Source of the DNA: Caulobacterales bacterium
Lineage (GTDB): Bacteria; Pseudomonadota; Alphaproteobacteria; Caulobacterales; Caulobacteraceae
Assembly (NCBI GenBank): GCA_947474395.1
Contig: CANJID010000017.1
Location: forward strand, 1 to 57,281
Length of the DNA: 57,281 bases
Reading direction: 5' to 3'
Part shown: piece after piece, positions 17,219-26,279 of the stretch
Layout: each line of letters starts with the position of its first letter
Numbering within the stretch: position 1 is the stretch's first letter
Position numbers and translations under genes: made by a program
The notes under the pieces: generated by a model
Databases searched by the model: none
Seen by the model: only the letters and a program-made list of their open reading frames with translations
What the model was told of the DNA's origin: nothing

Positions 17219-17934
17219 GCGGCCCTAAGACGGCGATGGTGATGGCGGCGGGGCTGGGCACCCGCATGCGCCCGCTCACCAACGACCGGCCCAAGGCCCT
17301 GGTGGAGGTGGCGGGGCGGCCCCTGATCGACCACACCCTGGACCGGCTGCAGGCGGCGGGGGTGGAGCGGGCGGTGGTCAATGTCCACGCCTTCGCCGAC
17401 CTGCTTGAGGCGCACCTGAAAGCCCGCGCCGCGCCGACGATCGCCATCTCCGACGAACGGGCCGAGCTGCTGGAGACCGGCGGGGGGATGAAGAAGGCCC
17501 TGCCTCTGCTGGGCGAGGGGCCCTTCTGGGGCGCCAACATCGACTGCGTCTGGATCGAGACCGGCCGTCCCGCCCTGGAGGCGATGGCGCAGGCGTGGGA
17601 TCCGGCGAGGATGGACGTACTCCTGATGCTCGCCCCGACCGCGACCTCCCTCGGTTTCCACGCCGAGGGGGATTTCTTCCTCGAAACGGACGGCGCCCTG
17701 CGCTTCCGGGGCGAAGCGCCGGTCGCGCCCTGGCTCTATGTCGGTCTGCATATCGCCAAGCCGGAGGTGTTCGAGGGGACGCCCGAGGGCGCCTTTTCCC
17801 TCACGCGGATATGGCGGCCCCTGGCCGAGCGCGGGCGGCTGCACGGCTTCGCGCCCGAGGGGCTGTGGATGCATGCCGGCGATCCCGCCGCGCGCGACGT
17901 GGCGGAGGCGCGGCTGAAGGCCGTCGCCGCCTGA
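17215..17934 (+). CDS. murU: N-acetylmuramate-1-phosphate uridylyltransferase MurU
   Basis: A 239-residue sugar-phosphate nucleotidyltransferase. The N-terminal MVMAAGLGTRMRPLTNDRPK is the activating glycine/arginine loop and LVEVAGRPLIDH the sugar-binding signature; ETGGGMKKAL is characteristic of the MurU group. It would couple MurNAc-1-P from AmgK to UTP giving UDP-MurNAc for cell-wall recycling. Start ATG and the upstream stop overlap (ATGA), as do its own stop and the addB start. Confidence 0.87.
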   Translation: MSGPKTAMVMAAGLGTRMRPLTNDRPKALVEVAGRPLIDHTLDRLQAAGVERAVVNVHAFADLLEAHLKARAAPTIAISDERAELLETGGGMKKALPLLGEGPFWGANIDCVWIETGRPALEAMAQAWDPARMDVLLMLAPTATSLGFHAEGDFFLETDGALRFRGEAPVAPWLYVGLHIAKPEVFEGTPEGAFSLTRIWRPLAERGRLHGFAPEGLWMHAGDPAARDVAEARLKAVAA

Positions 17935-20900
17935 TGGCCGGTTTCCTCCAGGACGCGCCGACCCGCTGGTTCACCATCCCCGCGCACCGGCCGTTCGTGG
18001 ACGACCTGGCCGCCGGCCTGTTGCAGATGCTGGCGCCGGGCGGCCCCGAGGCCCTGGCCGACGCCACGGTCCTGACTCCCACACGGCGCGGCGCGCGCAC
18101 GCTGGCCGAGGCCTTCGTCAAGGCCGGCGGCGGGCGGGCGGTGCTGCTGCCGCAGATCAGGGCCTTGGGCGACCTCGACGAGGGCGAGCCGCCCTTCGAG
18201 CCGGGGGAGCTGGCCCTGACCCTGCCCCCCGCGGTCAGCCCGCTGCGGCGGCGGTTCGAGCTGGCCCGGCTGGTCCACGACAACGCATCGCGACTGCCCT
18301 TCGAGCGCGCCCCCGACGCCCCCGCCTGCCTGGAGCTGGCCGACGCCCTGGCCGCCTTCCTGGACTCCCTGCAGATCGAAGAGATCGTCGACCCGCCGCT
18401 GGACGGCCTCGTGGAGGGGGACCTTGCCAAGCACTGGCGGCTCTCGGCCGAGGTGCTGAAGATCGCCGTGGTGGACTGGCCAAAGCGTTTGCGGTCGCTC
18501 GGCCTCATCGACGTGTCGGAACGGCGGGCCCTGCTGCTGCGAACCCTGGCGACCCAGTGGAAGGACCGCCCGCCGGCCGGCGTGACGGTCGCCGCCGGCT
18601 CCACCGGCACGGCCAAGGGCGCGGCGGACCTGCTGGCCGCCGTCGCCGCCGCGCCGCAAGGGTGCGTGGTCCTGCCGGGCCTCGACACCGACCTCGCCGA
18701 CGAGGCCTGGGAGGACATCGACGAGGCCCACCCACAGGCGGCGCTGAAGCGGCTGCTGGACCGGCATGGCGTGGCTCGGGGCGAGGTGGCCGAGTGGCCC
18801 TCTCCGGAAGGCGTCGGGGACAGGTTGCGCGGGCGTTCGCGCCGCCGGGTCATCAACGAGGCCCTGCGCCCGGCCGAGGCCACCGCCGACTGGCGCGCCC
18901 AGATCGACAAGCTGCGGGCCGAGGGCGCCTCCTCCGGGATCGACCCTATCGCCGAGGGGCTGGTTGGCCTGTCCGTGGTCCGCGCCGCCGCCGAGGAGGA
19001 GGCCGCCGCCATCGCCGCCCTGGCCCTGCGCGAGGCCCTGGAGGTCCCCGGCCGCACCGCCGCCCTGGTCACCCCGGACGCCAACCTCGCCCGCCGGGTC
19101 TCCGCCCGCCTGTCGCGCTGGGGGATCGCTGCCGACTCCTCCGCGGGGCTTCCCCTCGCCCAGACGCCCGTCGGGGTGCTCATCGGACTGCTCGCGGAGG
19201 CCACGGCCGAGGCGCCCAACCCGGTGCGCCTGCTGGGGATCGTCAAGCATCCGCTGGTGCGGCTGGGCCGCGATCCCGAGCGTCTGAGCAGCGCGCGGCG
19301 GGACCTGGAGCGCTATGGCTTGAGAGGGCCCCGGCCGCGCGGCTGGGACGGGCTGTTCGCGAGACTGAAAAAATTATCCGCTCATCCCGGCGAAAGCCGG
19401 GACCCAGGTTTTTTACCTGCGTCCGATGCGCCGCCTGAAGACAACAAAAACGCCTGGGTCCCGGCTTTCGCCGGGATGAGCGGGGAGAGTGGGGCAGTCG
19501 GTCTCGCCCAAGACCTGAAGGCCGCGCTCGACCTTGCCGCCGCGCCCTTCGTGCTCGGGTCCGTCTCGCCTGACGACGCCGCTCGCGCGCTGATCGACGC
19601 CCTGGAGGCTCTCGCAAGGGGACCGGACGGGGATGCGGGGGGCTTGTGGGCCAACGCGGCGGGGGAGAGCGCGGCGAGCCTCCTGGCGGGCGTCGCGGAG
19701 GAGGGTAGCGCGCTACCGCCCGCCACGGCCTCGGGGTTCGCGGCCATCGCCGGCAGGCTCCTGGCGGCGCAGCCGGTGCGGACCGGCGGAGCGGCCCATC
19801 CCCGCCTGCGCATCCTCGGCGCCCTGGAGGCGCGGCTGGTGGGCGCGGACACCCTGGTGCTGGCGGGGCTGGAGGAGGGGGTGTGGCCGGGCTCTCCGGC
19901 CGCCGACCCCTTCCTGTCGCGGCTGATGCGCGAGCGGCTGGGCCTGCCGCCCCTGGAGCGGCGCATCGGCCTCACCGCCCACGACTTCGCCCAGGCCGCC
20001 TGCGCGCCGCAGGTGGTGATGATCCATGCCGACCGGCGCGGCGGCCAGCCGGCGGTGATGTCGCGCTGGCTGTGGCGGCTGGAGACCCTGGCGCGGGGGG
20101 CGGCGGTGGAGCTGCCCCGACGCCCGGAGCTCGCCGCCTGGGCCCGCGCCCTGGACGCGCCGATCGAGTCCCCGCCGCCCTCGCTGAAGCCCGCCGAGCG
20201 GCCCCGCCCCAAACCGCCGGTGGAGGCGCGCCCCCGCGTCCTGCCGGTCACGGGCGTGGAGATGTGGGTGCGGGACCCGTACGGGGTCTACGCCCGCTAC
20301 GTGCTGCGGCTCCGGAACCTCGAGCGCCCCGACGAGCCGGTGGAGGCGCGGGCGCGGGGGACGGCCATCCACGCCGCGTTCGAGCAGTTCGTCCGCGACC
20401 ACCCGGAGGTGATGCCCGCCGAGGCTGAAACCGTCTTCGCCCGCATGCTGATGGAGCACCTGGAGGCCGAGGGCATGCCCGAGCCCGCCATGGCGCGGGA
20501 GCGGACACTGGCCGAGCGGGCGGCGGGTTGGGCCATGGACTTCGAGCGCGACCGCCGCCCCGGGGCGCGCTTGCTGGTCGAACAGAGGGGCGAGCTGACC
20601 TTCGACGGCCTCTTCGCCCCCTTCACCGTCACCGCCCGCGCCGACCGCATCGAGGTCCGTTCGGGGCGGGCCGATGTGCTGGACTTCAAGACCGGCGCCC
20701 CGCCGACGCCCAAACAGGTCGAGGCAGGGTTCGCGCCCCAACTGACCCTGACGGCGGCCATCCTGCGGGGCGGGGGCTTCACCGAGGCCGGGGCGACCAT
20801 GCCGGGCGAACTGCTCTACGTGCGGGTGATCGGCCGGCGGGTGGCCGGGGAGCTGAAGCACGCCGTCGATATGGATTCCGCCACGGCGGCCGAGGCGGCG

Positions 20901-21068
20901 CTGAACGGGCTGAAGCTGCGCGTCGAACGCTTCGATAATCCCGAGACGCCTTACCTCGCCTGGGCCGCGCCGCAGTTCCTCAGCCAGTGGGGCGGGGACT
21001 ACGACCACCTGTCGCGGCTCTACGAGTGGCACGTCATGGGCGGCGGCGACGGGGAGGGCGGGGAATGA
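17934..21068 (+). CDS. addB: Double-strand break repair protein AddB (with in-frame palindromic insert)
   Basis: A 1,044-residue subunit of the AddAB helicase-nuclease, which processes double-strand ends for RecA. The N-terminal part has an inactivated helicase fold (VLTPTRRGARTLAEAF); the middle carries LVLAGLEEGVWPG; the C-terminal PD-(D/E)XK nuclease has RGTAIHAAFEQF and VLDFKTGAPPTPKQ. Residues 482-517 are encoded by a complete family A hairpin repeat (19378-19483) and read HPGESRDPG...WVPAFAGMSG, peptides unlike the rest of the protein. The frame stays open through it, so the insert is probably tolerated in a surface loop. ATG overlaps the murU stop; the stop overlaps the addA start. Confidence 0.93.
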   Translation: MAGFLQDAPTRWFTIPAHRPFVDDLAAGLLQMLAPGGPEALADATVLTPTRRGARTLAEAFVKAGGGRAVLLPQIRALGDLDEGEPPFEPGELALTLPPAVSPLRRRFELARLVHDNASRLPFERAPDAPACLELADALAAFLDSLQIEEIVDPPLDGLVEGDLAKHWRLSAEVLKIAVVDWPKRLRSLGLIDVSERRALLLRTLATQWKDRPPAGVTVAAGSTGTAKGAADLLAAVAAAPQGCVVLPGLDTDLADEAWEDIDEAHPQAALKRLLDRHGVARGEVAEWPSPEGVGDRLRGRSRRRVINEALRPAEATADWRAQIDKLRAEGASSGIDPIAEGLVGLSVVRAAAEEEAAAIAALALREALEVPGRTAALVTPDANLARRVSARLSRWGIAADSSAGLPLAQTPVGVLIGLLAEATAEAPNPVRLLGIVKHPLVRLGRDPERLSSARRDLERYGLRGPRPRGWDGLFARLKKLSAHPGESRDPGFLPASDAPPEDNKNAWVPAFAGMSGESGAVGLAQDLKAALDLAAAPFVLGSVSPDDAARALIDALEALARGPDGDAGGLWANAAGESAASLLAGVAEEGSALPPATASGFAAIAGRLLAAQPVRTGGAAHPRLRILGALEARLVGADTLVLAGLEEGVWPGSPAADPFLSRLMRERLGLPPLERRIGLTAHDFAQAACAPQVVMIHADRRGGQPAVMSRWLWRLETLARGAAVELPRRPELAAWARALDAPIESPPPSLKPAERPRPKPPVEARPRVLPVTGVEMWVRDPYGVYARYVLRLRNLERPDEPVEARARGTAIHAAFEQFVRDHPEVMPAEAETVFARMLMEHLEAEGMPEPAMARERTLAERAAGWAMDFERDRRPGARLLVEQRGELTFDGLFAPFTVTARADRIEVRSGRADVLDFKTGAPPTPKQVEAGFAPQLTLTAAILRGGGFTEAGATMPGELLYVRVIGRRVAGELKHAVDMDSATAAEAALNGLKLRVERFDNPETPYLAWAAPQFLSQWGGDYDHLSRLYEWHVMGGGDGEGGE
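19378..19483. repeat. Long hairpin repeat, family A, copy 2, inside addB
   Basis: Left unit 19378-19408 and right unit 19453-19483 are inverted copies of the same 31-base sequence found at 578-674 and 24981-25075, with a 44-base spacer. Unlike the other copies it lies within a coding region, in frame, adding about 35 codons to addB without stops. Confidence 0.92.
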
Positions 21069-24000
21069 CTGCGCACGCCATCGAAACCCAAAACGATGCG
21101 GCGGATCCGAAGGTCAACGCGTTCGTCACCGCCAACGCCGGTACCGGTAAAACTCTGACCCTAGTGAACAGAGTGGCGCGCCTGCTGTTACACGGGACGC
21201 TTCCCGAGGCGATCCTCTGCGTCACCTACACAAAGGCGGCCGCCGCGGAGATGCAGCGTCGCTTATTCGACATGCTCGGTACGTGGTCGGTCGCTGAAGA
21301 CGACGATCTAGCCAAGAAGTTGGCGGTGATTGCGGAAGAGCCAATCAATCTCGGGCGTGCACGAGCACTTTTCGCCCGTGCCCTGGAGACGCCTGGCGGA
21401 CTGAAAATTCAGACCATCCACGCCTTCTGCGAGAAGCTGCTGCGACGCTTCCCCCTGGAGGCTGGGGTCTTCCCGGGCTTCAGCGTGCTGGAGGACGCGG
21501 CGGCGGCTGAGGCCTCGCGGCTGGCGCGGGAGGAACTGGCGCGGATGGCGGTGGCCGACGCTGGCGGAGCGATAGGTCGCGCCTACGCCCACTTTGCCGT
21601 CGAACTCGATTTCGCATCCTTTGAAGGCATGCTGGCGACCTTTGAAGGCCGCCGTGCGGCGATAAAGGCCTATTTCGATCGTTGCGCAGAAAGCGATGGC
21701 TTTGGCACTGATGTCTGGCGGGCCTGCGGCTTCGACACACCCGCCGACCCGGATGAACTGGAGGCCTTCGCGGTCGCCGAGACCGACTGGGCCACCTGGG
21801 CGCGGGCTTCCGAGGCCCTGCTTGCGAGCAAGGCGACCAGCGACCAGAGGCTCGGCGGCAGGCTAGCAGCCCTGGCCGAATGCGGGACCACCACGCCGGG
21901 GCATTTCAGCGACTGCTGGCGGGTGTTCTCGACCCAGGCGGGGGAGCCGACCAAGAAGCTCGGCACCGTCGCCCTCGACGCCTGGTTGAAGGAGTGGCTG
22001 GTCGAGGAACAGACACGACTGCACGAGACGCTCTGCCGGGCGCAAGGCGCGAGGATCGCCCGCGACACGGTGATGGCCCTCACCCTCGCCCGCGTCTACG
22101 CCGCCCTCTACGAGGACGAGAAGGCCCGGCGCGGCGCCTTGGATTTCTCGGACTTGATCGCCCGCACCCTGGCCTTGGTCACCGTCCGGTCGGACGCTGC
22201 TTGGGTGCTCTACAAGCTCGACGGCGGGATCGACCATGTGCTGGTGGACGAGGCCCAGGATACCGCTCCGGAACAGTGGGATATTCTGCGTACGTTCTCC
22301 GAAGAATTCTTCGCGGGCGCTGGCGGGCGGAGCTTAGAACGCACCATCTTCGCCGTGGGGGACGAAAAGCAGTCGATCTACTCCTTCCAGGGGGCTGACC
22401 CTGAGCAACTCGCCCATGAAACCGCCAGCTATCGGCGTGCGGCGCTTGCCGCAGGCCGACCCTTCTTAGAGCCGGCCCTAGTCGAGAGTTGGCGGTCAAC
22501 GCCTCGAGTTTTGGCTCTGGTTGACGCCGTTTTTGCTGATCCCGCCACGCGCGATGCGGTGCCTCCGGCTTCAAAGGAAGAGCGAGTCCGCCACGAGAGC
22601 TTGCGCCCGGACCATCCGGGTTCGGTGGACCTGTGGCCGATCTATCAGGACGAGCCGGTGGAGGAGGCCGACGCCTGGGACGCGCCGCTGGACGCCCAGC
22701 CGCCGGTGACGGCGCGCAAACGCCTCGCCCAGGCCATCGCCGCCGAGATCGCCGGCATGATCTCGAGGCGGGAAGGCGTGCACGACCGCAAGGCCGGCGG
22801 CTGGCGCCCCGTGACGGCGGGGGACGTGCTGATCCTGGTGCGGGGCCGCGACGCCCTGTTCGAGGAGATCATCCGCGCCCTCAAGAAGGCGGGGGTGCCG
22901 GTGGCGGGCGCCGACCGGCTGAAGCTCTCCGACCATGTGGTGTTCCAGGACCTGATGGCCCTGTGCCGCTTCGCCCTCTTCCCCGACGACGACCTGACCC
23001 TGGCGTCTCTTCTGCGCAGCCCCTTCTGCGACGTGGACGAGCAGGGGCTGTACGACCTGGCCCAGCCGCGCGCCGACGGGCGGCGCCTGTGGGCCGAGCT
23101 GTCGCGGCGGGGGGACGAGCGTCCCGAGTGGGGCGATGCGCGGGGCTTCCTCGGCTGGGCGCGGGGGGAGGCCGGGGCGAGAAGCCCCTTCGACTTCCTG
23201 GCGCGGGCCCTGAACCGGCTGGACGGGCAGGGGCGCTCCATGCGCCGGCGGATTCTCACCCGACTGGGGCGCGAGGCGGAGGACGCCCTCGACGAGGTGC
23301 TGTCCCAGGCCCTCGCCGCCGAGAGCCGCGGCGTGCACGACCTGGAGGGGTTCACCGCCGCCATGGAGCGGGCCGAGATCGAGGTGAAGCGCGAACTGGA
23401 ATCCGGCCGCGGCGAGGTCCGGGTCATGACCGTCCACGGGGCCAAGGGGCTGGAAGCGCCGGTCGTGATTCTGCCGGACACCTGCCGTCAGGCCTCAAAG
23501 GTGCGGGGCGCCCTGCTCTCGACCGAGGAGGGCGGGTTCCTCTGGGCTCCGCGGCAGAAAGAAGATTGTGACGCCTCCGAAGCCGCCCGCGAGCGGCTGA
23601 AGCGCAAGGGGGACGAGGAATCGCTCCGCCTGCTCTACGTCGCCCTGACCCGGGCTCGGGACCGGCTGATCGTCTGCGGCCGGCTCTCGGCCACCGCCAA
23701 GGGGCCTCCGGAGGGGAGCTGGTACCAGCGCCTCGCCCACGCCTTCGAGCGCGAGGAGGTGAAGGAGGCCGTGCGCCGCCTGAAGGTCGGAGAGATGGAG
23801 GTAGCGCGCTACGGCGAGGACCCGCCCCCCGCCCAGGTCGCCGCCCCGGCCACGGAAGCGGCCGAGGCCCTGCCCGCCTGGGCCGAGCGCCCGCCGCCGG
23901 AGGAACCCGCCGCCCGCGCCTACGCCGCGCCGTCGACCCTGGCCGAGGAGCAGCGCGGTCCCGCGCCCTCGCCGCTTTCCCGCACCGGCGGGCTCGGGCG

Positions 24001-24517
24001 CTTCCGCCGGGGGGACATCATCCACCGGCTTTTGCAGCTTCTCCCGGACATCGTCCCCGCCGCGCGGGCCGAGGGGGCCGAGCGGCTGCTGGCCAAGGAC
24101 CTGGACCTCACCCCGGAGCAGCGGGCCGAGATGGCGGCGGCGGCCCTTTCTGTTCTGGAGGACCCGCGCTTTGCCGAGGTGTTCGGCCCCGGCAGCCGGG
24201 CCGAGGCCGCCATAGCCGGCGGCGCGCCGGACCTGCCGGCGACCCTGGCTGTCTCCGGCCGGGTCGACCGCATGGTGGTCATGCCCGACCGCGTGCTGGT
24301 GGTGGATTTCAAGACCAACCGTCCCTCGCCGGACCGGATCGAGGACGCGGACCGCGCCTATCACGTGCAGATGGCGGTCTATGTGGCGGTCTTGAGGGCG
24401 ATCTTCCCGGGACGGCGGGTGGAGGCGGCCCTGGTGTGGACCGACGGGCCCAAACTGATGCCCGTTCCCGAAGGTGTGATTGCCGCGACCTTGGCAGGGC
24501 TCAACAGCCAAGGTTGA
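21065..24517 (+). CDS. addA: Double-strand break repair helicase-nuclease AddA
   Basis: A 1,150-residue UvrD-family helicase fused to a RecB-like nuclease, partner of AddB. Walker A is ANAGTGKT (23-30), with CVTYTKAAAAEMQRRL after it, Walker B VLVDEAQDTAPEQWDIL, motif III DEKQSIYSFQGAD, and motif V VMTVHGAKGLEAPVVILPDT. The C-terminal nuclease has VVDFKTNRPSPDR and HVQMAVYVAVLR. Start ATG overlaps the addB stop. Stretches near 21,100-21,450, 21,550-21,760 and 22,240-22,620 use more A/T-ending codons (TTA, CTA, AGA) than the rest, hinting at recombination with a related but less GC-rich allele. Confidence 0.96.
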   Translation: MTAHAIETQNDAADPKVNAFVTANAGTGKTLTLVNRVARLLLHGTLPEAILCVTYTKAAAAEMQRRLFDMLGTWSVAEDDDLAKKLAVIAEEPINLGRARALFARALETPGGLKIQTIHAFCEKLLRRFPLEAGVFPGFSVLEDAAAAEASRLAREELARMAVADAGGAIGRAYAHFAVELDFASFEGMLATFEGRRAAIKAYFDRCAESDGFGTDVWRACGFDTPADPDELEAFAVAETDWATWARASEALLASKATSDQRLGGRLAALAECGTTTPGHFSDCWRVFSTQAGEPTKKLGTVALDAWLKEWLVEEQTRLHETLCRAQGARIARDTVMALTLARVYAALYEDEKARRGALDFSDLIARTLALVTVRSDAAWVLYKLDGGIDHVLVDEAQDTAPEQWDILRTFSEEFFAGAGGRSLERTIFAVGDEKQSIYSFQGADPEQLAHETASYRRAALAAGRPFLEPALVESWRSTPRVLALVDAVFADPATRDAVPPASKEERVRHESLRPDHPGSVDLWPIYQDEPVEEADAWDAPLDAQPPVTARKRLAQAIAAEIAGMISRREGVHDRKAGGWRPVTAGDVLILVRGRDALFEEIIRALKKAGVPVAGADRLKLSDHVVFQDLMALCRFALFPDDDLTLASLLRSPFCDVDEQGLYDLAQPRADGRRLWAELSRRGDERPEWGDARGFLGWARGEAGARSPFDFLARALNRLDGQGRSMRRRILTRLGREAEDALDEVLSQALAAESRGVHDLEGFTAAMERAEIEVKRELESGRGEVRVMTVHGAKGLEAPVVILPDTCRQASKVRGALLSTEEGGFLWAPRQKEDCDASEAARERLKRKGDEESLRLLYVALTRARDRLIVCGRLSATAKGPPEGSWYQRLAHAFEREEVKEAVRRLKVGEMEVARYGEDPPPAQVAAPATEAAEALPAWAERPPPEEPAARAYAAPSTLAEEQRGPAPSPLSRTGGLGRFRRGDIIHRLLQLLPDIVPAARAEGAERLLAKDLDLTPEQRAEMAAAALSVLEDPRFAEVFGPGSRAEAAIAGGAPDLPATLAVSGRVDRMVVMPDRVLVVDFKTNRPSPDRIEDADRAYHVQMAVYVAVLRAIFPGRRVEAALVWTDGPKLMPVPEGVIAATLAGLNSQG

Positions 24518-24572
24518 TTGCGGGGTCTCCGGCGCCTACATGGGCGCCGAGGGCCTGTCATAGGAGCGTTTC

Positions 24573-24905
24573 ATGGCGACGGTGAAGGTCACCGACGAGA
24601 GTTTCGAGCAGGACGTGCTCAAATCGACCAAGCCGGTGCTTGTGGATTTCTGGGCGGAGTGGTGCGGCCCCTGCCGCCAGATCGCCCCGTCCCTCGACCA
24701 GATCGCCGAGGAGCTGTCCGACCAGGTGACGGTGGCCAAGGTCAATATCGAGGAGAGCCCGACCACCCCGTCCCGTTACGGCGTGCGCGGCATCCCGACC
24801 ATGATGCTGTTCAAGGACGGGCAGATGACCTCGATGAAGGTCGGCGCCATGCCCAAGCAGAAGATCCTGGAGTGGCTAAACGAATCCGGCGTGAAGGCGG
24901 CTTAA
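24573..24905 (+). CDS. trxA: Thioredoxin
   Basis: A 110-residue thioredoxin, a general cytoplasmic disulfide reductant. The active site WCGPC is at residues 30-34 in FWAEWCGPCRQIAP, and the cis-proline loop is RGIPTMMLF. Length is canonical. It follows addA by 55 bases and has its own AGGAG-like site, and a clear terminator lies just after it, so it may be both the end of the tsaE-addA operon and transcribed from its own promoter. Confidence 0.97.
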   Translation: MATVKVTDESFEQDVLKSTKPVLVDFWAEWCGPCRQIAPSLDQIAEELSDQVTVAKVNIEESPTTPSRYGVRGIPTMMLFKDGQMTSMKVGAMPKQKILEWLNESGVKAA

Positions 24906-24932
24906 GCGCCAGCGCTTCCGAGATCTCCCAGA

Positions 24933-24969
24933 CCCGCTCGCCGACGGCATCGGCGGGCGGGTATTTTTT
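24933..24969 (+). terminator. Rho-independent terminator after trxA
   Basis: Arms CCCGCTCGCCGA (24933-24944) and TCGGCGGGCGGG (24950-24961) pair with one G-T, followed by TATTTTTT. It lies 28 bases after the trxA stop and ends the tsaE-to-trxA series. Confidence 0.85.
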
Positions 24970-24980
24970 CGCTCAAATTC

Positions 24981-25075
24981 CCGCTCACCCCGGCGAAAGC
25001 CGGGGCCCAGGCTTTTTTTGCGTTCGGCGGGGAGGTGGCTCAAACCTGGGTCCCGGCTTTCGCCGGGGTGAGCGG
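24981..25075. repeat. Long hairpin repeat, family A, copy 3
   Basis: Inverted 31-base units at 24981-25011 and 25045-25075 around a 33-base spacer, matching the copies at 578-674 and 19378-19483 with a few compensated changes (CACCCC/GGGGTG instead of CATCCC/GGGATG). It lies between the trxA terminator and the convergent hemW stop. Confidence 0.9.
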
Positions 25076-25086
25076 GGTTTGGGGGG

Positions 25087-26235
25087 CTAGGTCGCGAGTT
25101 CCGATATGACGCGGTCGAGGACCACGCGGCCCTTGGCGGTGGCGATCAGCCGGCCGTCGATAAGGCGTACGAGGGCAGCTGCTTCCAGGTCGCGCAGGCG
25201 GTGCAGGGGGAGGGGCGCGAGCTCGTCGAGGGCCACGCCTTCAAGGGTGCGAAGTCCCATGATCAGGCGTTCCTCGGCCCGGGCGACGGGGCCCAGGGCC
25301 TCGCGCTCGCTCCAGCCCCGCCCGGTTGCGTCAACGTTGGCGATGTAGTCGCGCACCCCCTTCGCAGCCTCGGTGGCGGTGCGGACCCCGTCCAGGGTCA
25401 GCCGTCCATGGGCGCCGGGGCCCGCGCCGACGTAGTCCTCCCCGCGCCAGTAGGCGAGGTTGTGGCGGGAGCGGGCCGCCTCGCCCCTGGCGTGGTTGGA
25501 GACCTCGTAGGCCTCGAAGCCAAGGCCTTCCAGGGTCTCCTGGGTGACGTCGTAGAGGCTGCCCGCGAGGTCCGGGTCGGCGGGGGCGAAGCGCCCTCGG
25601 CGGACGGCGCGGTCGAAAGGCGTCCCAGGCTCGAGGGTCAGCTGGTAGGGCGAGACATGCTCGGCGCCCAGGGCGGCCGCCGTGCGCAGCTCCGTCGCCC
25701 AGGCCTCAGGTGTCTGGCCGGGCAGGGCGTAGATCAGGTCAAGGGACAGGCGCGGGAAGGCTTTCGCCGCAACCTCGGCGGCGCGGCGGCCCTCGGCGGC
25801 GTCGTGGTTGCGGCCGAGGAAGGCCAGGGCCGCATCGTCCAGCGACTGCACCCCCAGCGACAGACGGGTCACCCCGGCCTGGGCGAAGGCGTCGAAGCGG
25901 CCGGCCTCGGCGTCGGTGGGATTGGCTTCCAGGGTGACCTCGATCTCGCCGTCCGAGGGCCAGAGGCGGCGGGCCAGGGCGACCAAGTCGGCGGCGGCGG
26001 CCGGGTCCATCAGCGAGGGCGTGCCGCCGCCGAGGAACACAGACACAAGCTTCCGGTCGGGAATGAGGGCCGCCTGGGCTTGCAGGTCGCGGGCGATGGC
26101 GGCGACGAGGTCGGCCTGCTCTCCCTTGCGGCCCCGGTCGCGCACCACGTTGAAGTCGCAGTAGGGGCAGATGCGGGCGCAATAGGGCCAGTGGATGTAG
26201 ACGGCGACCGGCGCTAGAATTTCAGCTTGCCGCAT
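25087..26235 (-). CDS. hemW: Radical SAM protein HemW (coproporphyrinogen dehydrogenase-like heme chaperone)
   Basis: A 382-residue radical SAM protein. The cluster motif is HWPYCARICPYCDFNV (C-x3-C-x2-C), followed by VFLGGGTPSLM and SLGVQSLDDAALAFLGR, the signatures of HemW, which binds heme and is not a true HemN because the family lacks the N-terminal extension. I chose the ATG at 26235, giving 12 residues before the VYIHWPYC strand. A TTG at 26283 overlapping the rdgB stop would add 16 residues. The ATG lies in an arm of a palindrome (26230-26276). Confidence 0.92.
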   Translation of the reverse strand: MRQAEILAPVAVYIHWPYCARICPYCDFNVVRDRGRKGEQADLVAAIARDLQAQAALIPDRKLVSVFLGGGTPSLMDPAAAADLVALARRLWPSDGEIEVTLEANPTDAEAGRFDAFAQAGVTRLSLGVQSLDDAALAFLGRNHDAAEGRRAAEVAAKAFPRLSLDLIYALPGQTPEAWATELRTAAALGAEHVSPYQLTLEPGTPFDRAVRRGRFAPADPDLAGSLYDVTQETLEGLGFEAYEVSNHARGEAARSRHNLAYWRGEDYVGAGPGAHGRLTLDGVRTATEAAKGVRDYIANVDATGRGWSEREALGPVARAEERLIMGLRTLEGVALDELAPLPLHRLRDLEAAALVRLIDGRLIATAKGRVVLDRVISELAT

Positions 26236-26276
26236 TTTCCGCGGCGAACCGGCGACCACTTCGCCTGAAAATGCGG
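26230..26276. repeat. Short palindromic repeat, family C, copy 1, at the hemW start
   Basis: Arms CCGCATTTTC (26230-26239) and GAAAATGCGG (26267-26276) are perfect complements; an inner pair GGCGAA (26243-26248) and TTCGCC (26260-26265) extends the stem. On the minus strand one arm contains the ATG chosen for hemW. It resembles the dispersed GCATT...AATGC palindromes common in alphaproteobacteria; a relative is at 37873-37919. Confidence 0.7.
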
Positions 26277-26279
26277 TGG

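Noticed and set aside
22633-23571. Arg/Gly-rich open frames overlapping addA in other frames
   Set aside because: They have the Arg/Gly/Ala bias of off-frame translation in GC-rich genes and no family resemblance; addA is continuous through the region.
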